Shown piece after piece: positions 7,752 through 15,236 of a stretch of 64,000 nucleotides of DNA; position 1 is the stretch's first letter, and each line of letters opens with the position of its first letter. Source of the stretch: Myxococcales bacterium 68-20 (GTDB taxonomy: Bacteria > Myxococcota_A > Polyangia > Polyangiales > Polyangiaceae); contig MKVQ01000041.1 in NCBI GenBank assembly GCA_001899635.1, forward strand, positions 264,973 to 328,972. The letters run 5' to 3'. Under the pieces are notes generated by a model. It did not search any database. It saw only the letters and a list, made by a program, of their open reading frames with translations, and had not been told where the DNA came from. The position numbers and the translations under genes were made by a program.

Positions 7752-8255
7752 ATGCGCTGCGAACAGCTGATGAACACCGACGTCGCGTTCGTGCGGCCGA
7801 GCGAAGACGTCCGCCGGGCCGCCATGTTGATGAGGTCCCGCAACGTCGGGTTCCTCCCGGTCTGCAGCGACGAGCGCAAGGTCGTCGGCGTCATCACGGA
7901 CCGAGACATCGCCGTGCGTTGCGTCGCCGAAGGAAGACCCGTCACGACCGAAATTCGCGAGGTGATGACGCGCGAGATCGTCGCGTGCCGTCCCGAAGAC
8001 GACATCGAGACGGCGGGGCGCGCGATGATCCGTCATCAGCGCAGCCGCATCGTCTGCCTCGGGGAACATCAGTACCTCCTCGGCGTCATCAGCCTCTCGG
8101 ATCTGTCACGAGCCGGGCTCGAGTCCGGCGCAGCGGCCGTGCTCGAGCGCGTCAGCGAACGCGAGTCCGCGCCGCCGCGATGGGCCGGTCGCCCCGCCAC
8201 CGAACCGCGGCCGAGTGGCCAGGGCGCGCACGCCGGCGTCAAAGGTCCGCGGTGA
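7752..8255 (+). CDS. tandem CBS-domain protein
   Basis: A 167-aa protein of two CBS motifs (residues about 1-58 and 68-125), a Bateman module that binds adenosyl nucleotides. Each repeat shows the G-V-I-T/S-D-x-D/L signature (GVITDRDIAV and GVISLSDLSR). A disordered Pro/Arg tail follows. Strong GGAGGTGAAG ribosome site. The last codons overlap the 3' end of the convergent glycosyltransferase gene by 17 bases. Likely a cytoplasmic energy-state regulator of an unidentified partner. Confidence 0.88.
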   Translation: MRCEQLMNTDVAFVRPSEDVRRAAMLMRSRNVGFLPVCSDERKVVGVITDRDIAVRCVAEGRPVTTEIREVMTREIVACRPEDDIETAGRAMIRHQRSRIVCLGEHQYLLGVISLSDLSRAGLESGAAAVLERVSERESAPPRWAGRPATEPRPSGQGAHAGVKGPR

Positions 8256-9351
8256 CGACGAGAGTGCCGAGCTCGCGCTTGCGTGGCGCAGCGGATCGCG
8301 AGCGCGTCGCGCTCCAGTGGTCCATCGCCTCGACGTAGAGCGCCGCATGCTCGCGCGCCATCCGCCCCGAGCTCCAACGCATCCGTGCACGCTCACGGCA
8401 GGCCCTACGATCGATCGCCCCCACGTCCCGGATGCGACGCGACATCTCGTCGACGCTGTGGACGAGAAAGCCCGTGAGACCGTCCTCCACGACCTCGGGT
8501 GCCGCGCCGGACGCATACGCGATGACCGGCGTCCCGACGAGCATCGCCTCGATCATGACGAGGCCGAACGGCTCCTCCCACTCTCTCGGCGAGAGGAGCG
8601 TGCGCGAGCTCGAGAGGAGCTCGACTCTGCGCTGGTCGTCCAGATTGTCGATGCAAGTGATGCCGGCGCCGAGCCTGGGCGCGATCGCGCGGTCGAAGTG
8701 CTCCGGATGCGGCGGCCCCGCACCGCCGAGCGCGAGCGGGGTCCGGGTTCGTCGAGCGGCCTCGATCGCGATGTGCGCTCCCATCTCCGCCGTGAAGGGC
8801 CCCACGTACGCGCAGCGCCGGCCCCCCTTCCCGAGCGGATAGCGCTCCACGTCGAGGCCATGGTGGATGACGGCACGGAACGGCACCTCCCAGGCGAGCT
8901 CGACCTGTCGTCGCGAAACCGCAACGAACGAGACCTCGGGATACGCCGTGTAGTGCACGGATCTCTCGGCGTCGCGATCGTGATGCACCGTCGCCACCGT
9001 CGGGATCGGAACGAAGTTGGTGAACGGCAGCGCCTCGGGCTCGTTGACGTGAACGAGATCGAACTCGTCGAGGGTGGCGATCTGCGCCCACGCCGCGCTG
9101 GCATGTCGTAGGGCGGCGAGCCTGTCCGGTGACCAGACGGACCGCGCGAAGACGGCGGGCGCTCCGACCACCTCCGTCGCTCTGCCGGTGGCGAAGACGG
9201 TCGGTCGATGTCCCAACTTCCGGAGCTCGCGTGCGAGCTCCGCGACGACGAGCGCCGTTGGTGCGTAGTCGTTCGGTGGGCTCGCGCGAGAGCTCGTCGA
9301 CATGAGCGCGACGCGGAGCGATCGCTTCGTGCTGACAACTCCCTGTGCCAT
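8239..9351 (-). CDS. GT4-family glycosyltransferase
   Basis: A 370-aa protein of the GT-B fold. The N-terminal half has a glycogen/starch-type acceptor domain (RVALMSTSSRASPPNDYAP and ELARELRKLGHRPTVFATG). The C-terminal half carries the GT4 nucleotide-sugar site EEPFGLVMIEAMLVGTPVIA with the E-x7-E pair. Transfers an activated sugar onto an acceptor, probably a polysaccharide or glycolipid intermediate. The ATG at 9351 is chosen because the frame upstream looks non-coding. No transporter or other sugar genes are nearby, so the product is not predictable. Confidence 0.85.
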   Translation of the reverse strand: MAQGVVSTKRSLRVALMSTSSRASPPNDYAPTALVVAELARELRKLGHRPTVFATGRATEVVGAPAVFARSVWSPDRLAALRHASAAWAQIATLDEFDLVHVNEPEALPFTNFVPIPTVATVHHDRDAERSVHYTAYPEVSFVAVSRRQVELAWEVPFRAVIHHGLDVERYPLGKGGRRCAYVGPFTAEMGAHIAIEAARRTRTPLALGGAGPPHPEHFDRAIAPRLGAGITCIDNLDDQRRVELLSSSRTLLSPREWEEPFGLVMIEAMLVGTPVIAYASGAAPEVVEDGLTGFLVHSVDEMSRRIRDVGAIDRRACRERARMRWSSGRMAREHAALYVEAMDHWSATRSRSAAPRKRELGTLVVTADL

Positions 9352-9607
9352 GCGTACTCGCCTGCGCAGCCACTGCCTCGCTCGGCGGCGCCGCCGCGTG
9401 CACGCAGTACGCCACGCGGCCGCCACGTGAGCACGCCCACTCCGACGAGTCGCGACGCCGGAGGAGCGCCCTAACCGCCACACGCTGGTGTGGTCGTGTT
9501 CGATCACCCGCCGACGTCCGCGTTCACACCGGGGCAGCGTGCCGGCGCGCAGACTTCGGCGACCGCACTCACTGCGGCGCGACACCACGTTGCGCTCACG
9601 AGCCCGA

Positions 9608-10102
9608 GTGACATCCTTGACGACAGTGAATCGCGATGCGAGGAGCGGTCGGCGCAGCGACCAGCTGGGCGCCAAACGCGCCACGAGCTCAGGCACCCAA
9701 ACGCGCTTCGCGCTCCCGGTGATCCTCATCGTCGACGACAACGAGGACAATCGCGATCTGTTCGCGATGATGCTCTCGCGACTCGGATACGAGATCGAGC
9801 TCGCGATCGACGGGCAGGACGGTGTCGAGCGCGCGCGAGCCGTACGCCCGAGCGTCATCCTCATGGACCTCGCGATGCCGAACATGGACGGCTTCGAGGC
9901 CACCCGGTGGATCCGCGCGATCCCGGAGCTCGCCTCCGTTCGAATCATCGCGGTGACCGCGTCGTACGACACCGTGAGCGCCCAGCGGGCACGGGCAGCG
10001 GGCTGCGACGAGGTCCTCGCAAAGCCGTGCGCCCCCGAAGACCTCACGGCGTGCGTCGAGGCCGGACTCCCGGCGAGCCATCGCTCACGCGACGCGAGCT
10101 GA
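9608..10102 (+). CDS. single-domain response regulator
   Basis: A CheY-like receiver of about 120 residues with an N-terminal extension. VILIVDDNEDNRD supplies the acidic pocket, ILMDLAMPNMDGFEATR holds the phosphorylated Asp, and the conserved Thr and Lys lie in AVTAS and LAKPC. There is no output domain. The start is uncertain: GTG at 9608 and GTG at 9626 are both possible and neither has a clear ribosome site. The cognate kinase is not adjacent; it may be an orphan relay. Confidence 0.8.
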   Translation: MTSLTTVNRDARSGRRSDQLGAKRATSSGTQTRFALPVILIVDDNEDNRDLFAMMLSRLGYEIELAIDGQDGVERARAVRPSVILMDLAMPNMDGFEATRWIRAIPELASVRIIAVTASYDTVSAQRARAAGCDEVLAKPCAPEDLTACVEAGLPASHRSRDAS

Positions 10103-10252
10103 TCCTGAAGTCGACGCGCACAGACGGCATACCTGTGCGGGTGGTCGGGTCGCGAGCCCCACGTCTCCGTCGGGTCGGACCGCTCGGGCAGCCGCCGGGA
10201 CGCAAACGTCGAGACGCGCCCAGCGATCCGGCTGGGAACCACCGACCGCGAG

Positions 10253-10573
10253 GTGTCGGTGCGGTCTGGCGCATCGCTTGCTCAGGCCCTCGACGTGAAA
10301 TCCAAGCTCGAGCAGCTGACGCGCGAGGCGCGGCAAAGCACGGAGCGCGCACGCGAGCTTCGCGAACGTCTTCGCGAAGCGACCGCAAACGTCGACAGCC
10401 TCGTCGGAGAGGCACGCTCGACGCTGAAGCGCGCCGTCGCGCTCCTCGAGAGCGAGGGGCTCCGCGGGCAGACGAGCGGCGCCTCCCCGCGCGTCAATCA
10501 CGCCAAGTCGCCACGCGACGTGACACCGCGCGACGATGGACACGCGACGGCGAAGCACCGAACGCGCGAGTAG
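10253..10573 (+). CDS. short coiled-coil protein, hypothetical
   Basis: A 106-aa frame from a GTG. Residues about 10-70 are heptad-rich and charged (LEQLTREARQSTERARELRE), predicted as a coiled coil; the tail is basic and disordered. A perfect 8-bp hairpin begins right after the stop, which supports a real gene. No family recognised. Confidence 0.45.
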   Translation: MSVRSGASLAQALDVKSKLEQLTREARQSTERARELRERLREATANVDSLVGEARSTLKRAVALLESEGLRGQTSGASPRVNHAKSPRDVTPRDDGHATAKHRTRE

Positions 10574-10574
10574 A

Positions 10575-10596
10575 GCTGGCTCACGGAAGAGCCAGC
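10575..10596 (+). terminator. hairpin after the coiled-coil gene
   Basis: GCTGGCTC and GAGCCAGC form a perfect 8-bp stem with a 6-nt loop, starting 2 bases after the preceding stop codon. No T-run follows, so it may stop or protect the transcript rather than terminate alone. Confidence 0.5.
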
Positions 10597-10635
10597 CCCA
10601 CGGCCCCGCCCCCCGCCGTACCCACAAAACCGAAA

Positions 10636-10665
10636 GGTCCCGGAGGAGCTCATCCTCTCAGGACC
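10636..10665 (-). terminator. terminator of tRNA-Pro
   Basis: Reverse strand: GGTCC and GGACC close a longer stem with an inner GAGGA/TCCTC pairing, followed by TTTCGGTTTTG. It begins 3 bases past the 3' end of the tRNA. Confidence 0.65.
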
Positions 10666-10666
10666 A

Positions 10667-10742
<76 letters not shown>

Positions 10743-10828
10743 GGCCACTGCGCTATCTGCACAGCGGGGCGCACCCTACCCGCCACGCTCCGGCCTCGCA
10801 AGCGAGAACTGCGCGCTGGTGTCCCAAA

Positions 10829-10950
10829 TTGGGGCTCGCGCCCCAACAACCCGCAGTCGACGCCCCAACGACCCGCAGTCGAGGCCCCAACCACCCGCAA
10901 TCGAGGCCCCAACCACCCGCGGTCGATGCCCCCAAGGCCCGCAGCGAGCG
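10829..10950 (+). repeat. dispersed hairpin repeat expanded into a 22-bp tandem array
   Basis: Starts with the perfect hairpin TTGGGGC-TCGC-GCCCCAA and continues as about five 22-bp units of the form CCCCAACnACCCGCAGTCGA-nG at 10841, 10863, 10885, 10907 and 10929, the last degenerate. A 22-bp period is not codon-compatible, so this is not coding. It fills the otherwise gene-free gap (10743-11079) between tRNA-Pro and the copper ATPase; sequence after 10950 keeps a weak echo (GGCTCGCGCCC near 10993). Confidence 0.75.
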
Positions 10951-11079
10951 CCGCGCCGGCCCGCAGCGCTGAGCTTTCGGACCGCGCGGGCGTGAGGCTC
11001 GCGCCCGATTCGACGCCGACTTCTGTCGAGCTCGAGCGCGGGCGCCCACCAACGGCGATACGCGCTCGAGTCATCTGGC

Positions 11080-13479
11080 TCAACCGTGAGCTCCGGCCCG
11101 AAGCGCGCGTCGGAGCTGGAGCGCGTTCACGATGACCGAGACCGAGCTGAGGCTCATCGCTGCCGCGGCGAGCATCGGGCTCAACGTCACGTGGAGGAAC
11201 GGGTACAGCAGCCCCGCGGCGACGGGGACGGCGAGCGCGTTGTAGCCGAACGCGAGGAGCAGGTTCCCGCGGATGTTCTTCATCGTGGCGCGCCCGAGAC
11301 GGATGGCGCGTACCACTCCGCGAACATCACCCTTCACGAGCGTCACGCTCGCGCTCTCGATCGCGACGTCGGTCCCTGTGCCCATGGCGACGCCGACGTC
11401 GGCGGTCGCGAGCGCGGGCGCGTCGTTGATGCCGTCACCGGCCATCGCGACGACAGCGCCTTTGGTCTTCAGCTCCCGAATCGCGTGCGCCTTCTGGTCG
11501 GGGAGCACCTCGGCGATGACGTCGTCATCTGCGAAGCCGAGCTCGCGCCCGACCGCACGGGCGCTCGTCCGGGCGTCGCCCGTGATCATCACGACCCGCA
11601 GGCCCATCCTGCGCAGGGCGGCGAGCGCCTCCTTCGCCAGCGGCTTGATCGTATCGCTGATGGCCCACGTGCCGGCGAAGCGACCGTCGACCGCGACGAA
11701 CGAGACCGTCGCTCCGTGCATGCGATGCTGCTCGGCGCGCTCCAGCGTGCCCGCCGGAAGCTCGATGCCGTGCTCCTCGAGCAGCACCCGCGTGCCGAAG
11801 AGGACGCGAGCCGTGCCGACGTTCGCGTCGATGCCCTTCCCGCGCACGGCGCGCACGGTGACCGGCCCGCTCGCCGGGCGCACGCCTTCCTCGGCAGCGT
11901 GCTCGACGACGGCGCGCGCGAGTGGATGCTCGCTCGCCTGCTCGGCGGCGGCGACGAGCGCGATCGTCTCGCCACGCGGAGTGCCCGGCTCGAGGTCGAC
12001 GGCGCTGACGCGCGGCTTGCCCTCCGTGATGGTGCCGGTCTTGTCGAGAGCGACGGTGGTGACCCGTCCGAGGGTCTCGAGCGCGTCGGCGTCTTTGACG
12101 AGGACGCCGGAATGCGCGCCGGTGCCCATCGCGACCATGATCGACATCGGCGTCGCAAGCCCGAGCGCGCATGGGCACGCAATGATCAGCACCGACACGG
12201 CGGTGACGAGGGCGTGCGCGAGACGCGGATCGGGACCGAAGGCGTACCAGGCGACGAACGTCCCCGCCGCGATGACGATCACGGCCGGCACGAACCACGC
12301 GCTGACGCGATCGACGAGGCGCTGCACTCGCGCCCGGGAACGCGCCGCCTCCCCGACCATCGCGACGATGTTCGAGAGGAGCGAATCCCGCCCCACGCGC
12401 TCGACCTCCATCACGAGCGCGCCGTCCCCGCCGAGCGTGCCGCCGGTGACGCGGTCGCCGGCGCCTTTCTCGACCGGCAGCGGCTCGCCGGTAATCATCG
12501 ACTCGTCGACGTACGAATGCCCCGACAGGACGACGCCGTCGGCGGGGATACGCTCTCCCGGACGCACGCGCAGCCGGTCGCCGGCGACGACGTGCTCGAT
12601 CGGAACATCCTCCTCGGTCTCATCCTCGCGGATCCGCCGGGCGGTCTTCGGCGCGAGCTGGAGGAGCGAGCGGATCGCGCTCGACGTCCGGCCGCGCGCG
12701 CGGAGCTCCATGACCTGCCCCAGGAGGACGAGCGCCGTGATCACGGCCGCGGCCTCGTAGTAGAGGTGCACGCCTCCGTGCGCTCGCATCGACTCCGGGA
12801 ACACCCCGGGCAAGAGGGTCCCGACCAGGCTGAAGAGGAACGCCGCGCTCGTTCCAAGCGCGACCAACGTGAACATGTTGGGCGCTCGGTTCCGAACCGA
12901 GCTCGCTGCACGCACGAAGAAGGGCCAGCCGCCCCAGACCACGACCGGCGTCGCAAGCACGAGCTCGATCCAGGCGAGCAGCCCGGGGCCGATCGCGTGG
13001 CGCACCGGATCCCCCGGGATGACGTCGGACATCGCGAGGAAGAAGAGCGGGACCGTCAGCATCGCGGAGACGACGAAGCGCCGCTGCATGTCGGCGAGCT
13101 CGGCCTTCGCTGCCGGATCCTCTTCGGCGCTCAGGGTCTTCGGCTCGAGCGCCATCCCGCACTTCGGGCAATCGCCAGGGCCGAGCTGAACCACCTCCGG
13201 GTGCATCGGGCAGGTGTATTCGGTCGACGCTTCCTCCGGCGTGGGCGGCTTCGGCGGCTTCGGCTTCAGGTACGCGTCCGGGCTCGCGCGGAACTTCTCG
13301 AGGCAGCGAGGACTGCAGAAGTAGAAGCGCGCCCCGGCGTGCTCGAACGAGTGCTTGGCCGTCGCCGGATCGACGCTCATCCCGCAGACGGGATCGTTCA
13401 CGTGCTCCCCGGACGCCGCGACCGGCGAGGACCGAGAATGGGAGCTGGAGCGTCGTGCGGGCGGTACGGGCGTGGACAT
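11080..13479 (-). CDS. copper-type P1B ATPase with YHS and heavy-metal-binding N-terminus
   Basis: A 799-aa heavy-metal efflux ATPase. Residues about 27-72 form a YHS domain ([22 protein letters not shown]); about 84-110 a heavy-metal-binding motif ([15 protein letters not shown]); then membrane helices, the TGE actuator loop, the transport motif CPC near 434-436, DKTGT with the phosphorylated Asp near 479, and GDGINDAP near 680. This architecture matches CopB/CopA-like Cu exporters of the inner membrane. Start ATG at 13479 has AGGAGG 6 bases before it. Downstream on the same strand from a Csp-type copper-storage protein, supporting copper as substrate. Ag(I) is an alternative. Confidence 0.93.
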   Translation of the reverse strand: MSTPVPPARRSSSHSRSSPVAASGEHVNDPVCGMSVDPATAKHSFEHAGARFYFCSPRCLEKFRASPDAYLKPKPPKPPTPEEASTEYTCPMHPEVVQLGPGDCPKCGMALEPKTLSAEEDPAAKAELADMQRRFVVSAMLTVPLFFLAMSDVIPGDPVRHAIGPGLLAWIELVLATPVVVWGGWPFFVRAASSVRNRAPNMFTLVALGTSAAFLFSLVGTLLPGVFPESMRAHGGVHLYYEAAAVITALVLLGQVMELRARGRTSSAIRSLLQLAPKTARRIREDETEEDVPIEHVVAGDRLRVRPGERIPADGVVLSGHSYVDESMITGEPLPVEKGAGDRVTGGTLGGDGALVMEVERVGRDSLLSNIVAMVGEAARSRARVQRLVDRVSAWFVPAVIVIAAGTFVAWYAFGPDPRLAHALVTAVSVLIIACPCALGLATPMSIMVAMGTGAHSGVLVKDADALETLGRVTTVALDKTGTITEGKPRVSAVDLEPGTPRGETIALVAAAEQASEHPLARAVVEHAAEEGVRPASGPVTVRAVRGKGIDANVGTARVLFGTRVLLEEHGIELPAGTLERAEQHRMHGATVSFVAVDGRFAGTWAISDTIKPLAKEALAALRRMGLRVVMITGDARTSARAVGRELGFADDDVIAEVLPDQKAHAIRELKTKGAVVAMAGDGINDAPALATADVGVAMGTGTDVAIESASVTLVKGDVRGVVRAIRLGRATMKNIRGNLLLAFGYNALAVPVAAGLLYPFLHVTLSPMLAAAAMSLSSVSVIVNALQLRRALRAGAHG

Positions 13480-13693
13480 GGGCATCCTCCTGCCCCGCTG
13501 ACGCAGGAGCACCGCGCTTCGTTACACCCGCCGCCGAGCGAAATTGCACGGCGCGGCTCGCTCCGATCGGCTCAGCTGAGGCGCAACGCAAATCGCTTGC
13601 GCCGTCCTCGCTCGAGTCGAAGGGACGGTGCTCCGCCCCTCCCGCGTCGACCGCGCGAATCGGAGGAGGTCCAACCAGCCGGTCTCTGGGCGC

Positions 13694-14389
13694 TCACGCC
13701 GGCGCAGCGGTGGCACTGCCCCCAAGCCGCTCGCACAGCGCCTCGACCTCCGCCGGTCCGACGCCGAACCAGGAGCGTAGCTTGCGGACGGTACGCGCAA
13801 TCGCCGGCGCGCTCGCTCGGACCTTGACGTTGGCGCCCGCGATGGCCGCGGCCCGACGCATCGCCTCCGCGACCTCCATCAGCTCGGAGGGAACATGGAC
13901 CACGCCTCCGCGTAGCTCGCTGAAGAGGAGGGCGAACCGGATCGAACGCGTGAGCGCGGCACGGGACGTCAGCTCCACCCGGCGCCCTCGCGGGAGCCAC
14001 ACCGAGCCCGCGGTGTGCAGGTTCATCGCGTCGGCGAGCTCGTCGATCAACGCCGGAGAGCGCACGATGGTGGTGTCGACTCCGTCACGGTGCAGCCGGC
14101 GCTCGTCTTGCGGCCGGGCGGAGGCGAGCGGCTCGACGAGGACGACGTGACTCACTCCGCGCGCATACGCGACGCGGATCACGTCGCGTGTCCGCGCAGC
14201 GTTCGCCATCGCCACACCGCGCGCATCGAGGAGACGAGGCTCGGGAACGTACAAGATCACGTTGCAGCCAATGGCCTCGGTGAAGAGCTCGCTGGCAGGA
14301 TCTGCGCGCCGCACATCCTCGTCGAGCCCCTCGAGCGCTTCACTCACAGCCGTCGCGACATGACCGGGCGAACACAGTACGAGGATCAC
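13694..14389 (-). CDS. Rossmann-fold NAD(P)-binding protein
   Basis: A 231-aa protein with a beta-alpha-beta start VILVLCSPGHVATAVSEALEG; the glycine pattern is loose, closer to atypical SDR/NmrA-like proteins than to classical SDRs. Further features: ILYVPEPRLLDARGVAM and VSHVVLVEPLAS resemble an atypical-SDR core. No Tyr-x3-Lys catalytic pair is evident. Start GTG at 14389 follows a strong GAGGAGGGAGGGAG. Lies between the copper ATPase and the copper-storage gene; a sensing or redox role in copper stress is inference only. Confidence 0.7.
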   Translation of the reverse strand: MILVLCSPGHVATAVSEALEGLDEDVRRADPASELFTEAIGCNVILYVPEPRLLDARGVAMANAARTRDVIRVAYARGVSHVVLVEPLASARPQDERRLHRDGVDTTIVRSPALIDELADAMNLHTAGSVWLPRGRRVELTSRAALTRSIRFALLFSELRGGVVHVPSELMEVAEAMRRAAAIAGANVKVRASAPAIARTVRKLRSWFGVGPAEVEALCERLGGSATAAPA

Positions 14390-14624
14390 GACTCCCTCCC
14401 TCCTCAGCTCTCTGGCCCGCTCGGGCCACTCTCTTCCGTCGCTTCCCTGGATGTCTCTCTGGGCCGGCTCTCTGCGGTGGTTCTGGGACTTGCCTGCGAG
14501 GCGCGCCTCCCGCGTCAGGGGGTCGCCGTCGGGCCGTCGAGGAGAGCGAGCTGCCAGCGGCGACGGCCGATCTCGACCTCGCCGTTCCGGCTGAGCGGCC
14601 ACGCACGTGTGGCCCGCCGGGGGC

Positions 14625-14993
14625 TCAAGCGTGCGTCGCAACCCCACGCGACAGAGGAGCTTCGCTCTCCATCATGCGGCGACACTCGTCGGCGCAATCG
14701 CGGCAGGCTTCGGCGCACGCGCGACAGTGCTCCATCTCGTGCTCGTCGCATTCGGCAGCACACGCATCGCACGCCTCTGCGCAGGCGCCCGCGATCGCGG
14801 GACTGAAGCTGCTCCCTCTCGCGAGAAATGCAGCAACGAGACGGCAGAGGTCCGCGCAGTCGCGGTCGAGACGTATGCATTCGACCAGCGCCTCGACGTC
14901 GTCTTCGTCGAGGCAAGCGTCCGCGCAGTACTCGCACGCCTCCGCGCACTCGTTGCACGCTTCGATGCAGCTCGCAATGCGTTCCTGGTCCAT
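14625..14993 (-). CDS. Cys-rich four-helix copper-storage protein (Csp/DUF326)
   Basis: A 122-aa protein with about 18 Cys spaced as CxxxC and CxxC along four amphipathic helices (CIEACNECAEACEYCADAC; CAEACDACAAEC; CRACAEACRDCADEC). This is the DUF326 four-helix bundle that binds many Cu(I) ions in its core. No signal peptide, so it is the cytosolic type (Csp3-like). A GGAGGAGG ribosome site precedes the ATG. Same strand as the copper ATPase about 1.1 kb further on, with one gene between, so storage and efflux are probably co-regulated. Confidence 0.9.
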   Translation of the reverse strand: MDQERIASCIEACNECAEACEYCADACLDEDDVEALVECIRLDRDCADLCRLVAAFLARGSSFSPAIAGACAEACDACAAECDEHEMEHCRACAEACRDCADECRRMMESEAPLSRGVATHA

Positions 14994-15022
14994 GAAGGTC
15001 CTCCTCCGTCACGTAGACGGGG

Positions 15023-15033
15023 ATGCACTGCAT
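15023..15033. promoter_or_regulatory. short palindrome upstream of copper-storage gene
   Basis: ATGCACTGCAT is a perfect 5-bp inverted repeat around one base, 30 bp before the Csp-type start. It could be an operator for a copper-responsive regulator, but it is short and no -35/-10 pair is clear. The gap 14994-15236 holds no other gene I can support. Confidence 0.3.
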
Positions 15034-15236
15034 GTACCGACACCGGGAGCTGGAGTATTCGATGGGGCACGGGCACGCCGGCGATCCGATCAGCACGGGC
15101 AGAGAGGGACAGTGCGCGATCTCGCCCGTTCGATTCCACGACCCGCGCGCCGGCGCCCACGCAAGGGGGCGCGCCTCGAGCACCGCAGTGGCGCTTCGGC
15201 CCGCGTCGAATGCCGAACGACCTCGCTTGCTCGCGT

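Noticed and set aside
11086..13827. A 913-residue forward-strand open frame opposite the copper ATPase
   Set aside because: Composition is Arg/Asp/His-rich nonsense typical of the antisense of GC-rich genes; the opposite strand has all P-type ATPase motifs.
14515..14630. A 38-codon reverse frame starting with TTG at the copper-storage gene stop
   Set aside because: Short, Arg/Pro-rich, no family resemblance; the TTGA overlap alone is not enough support.
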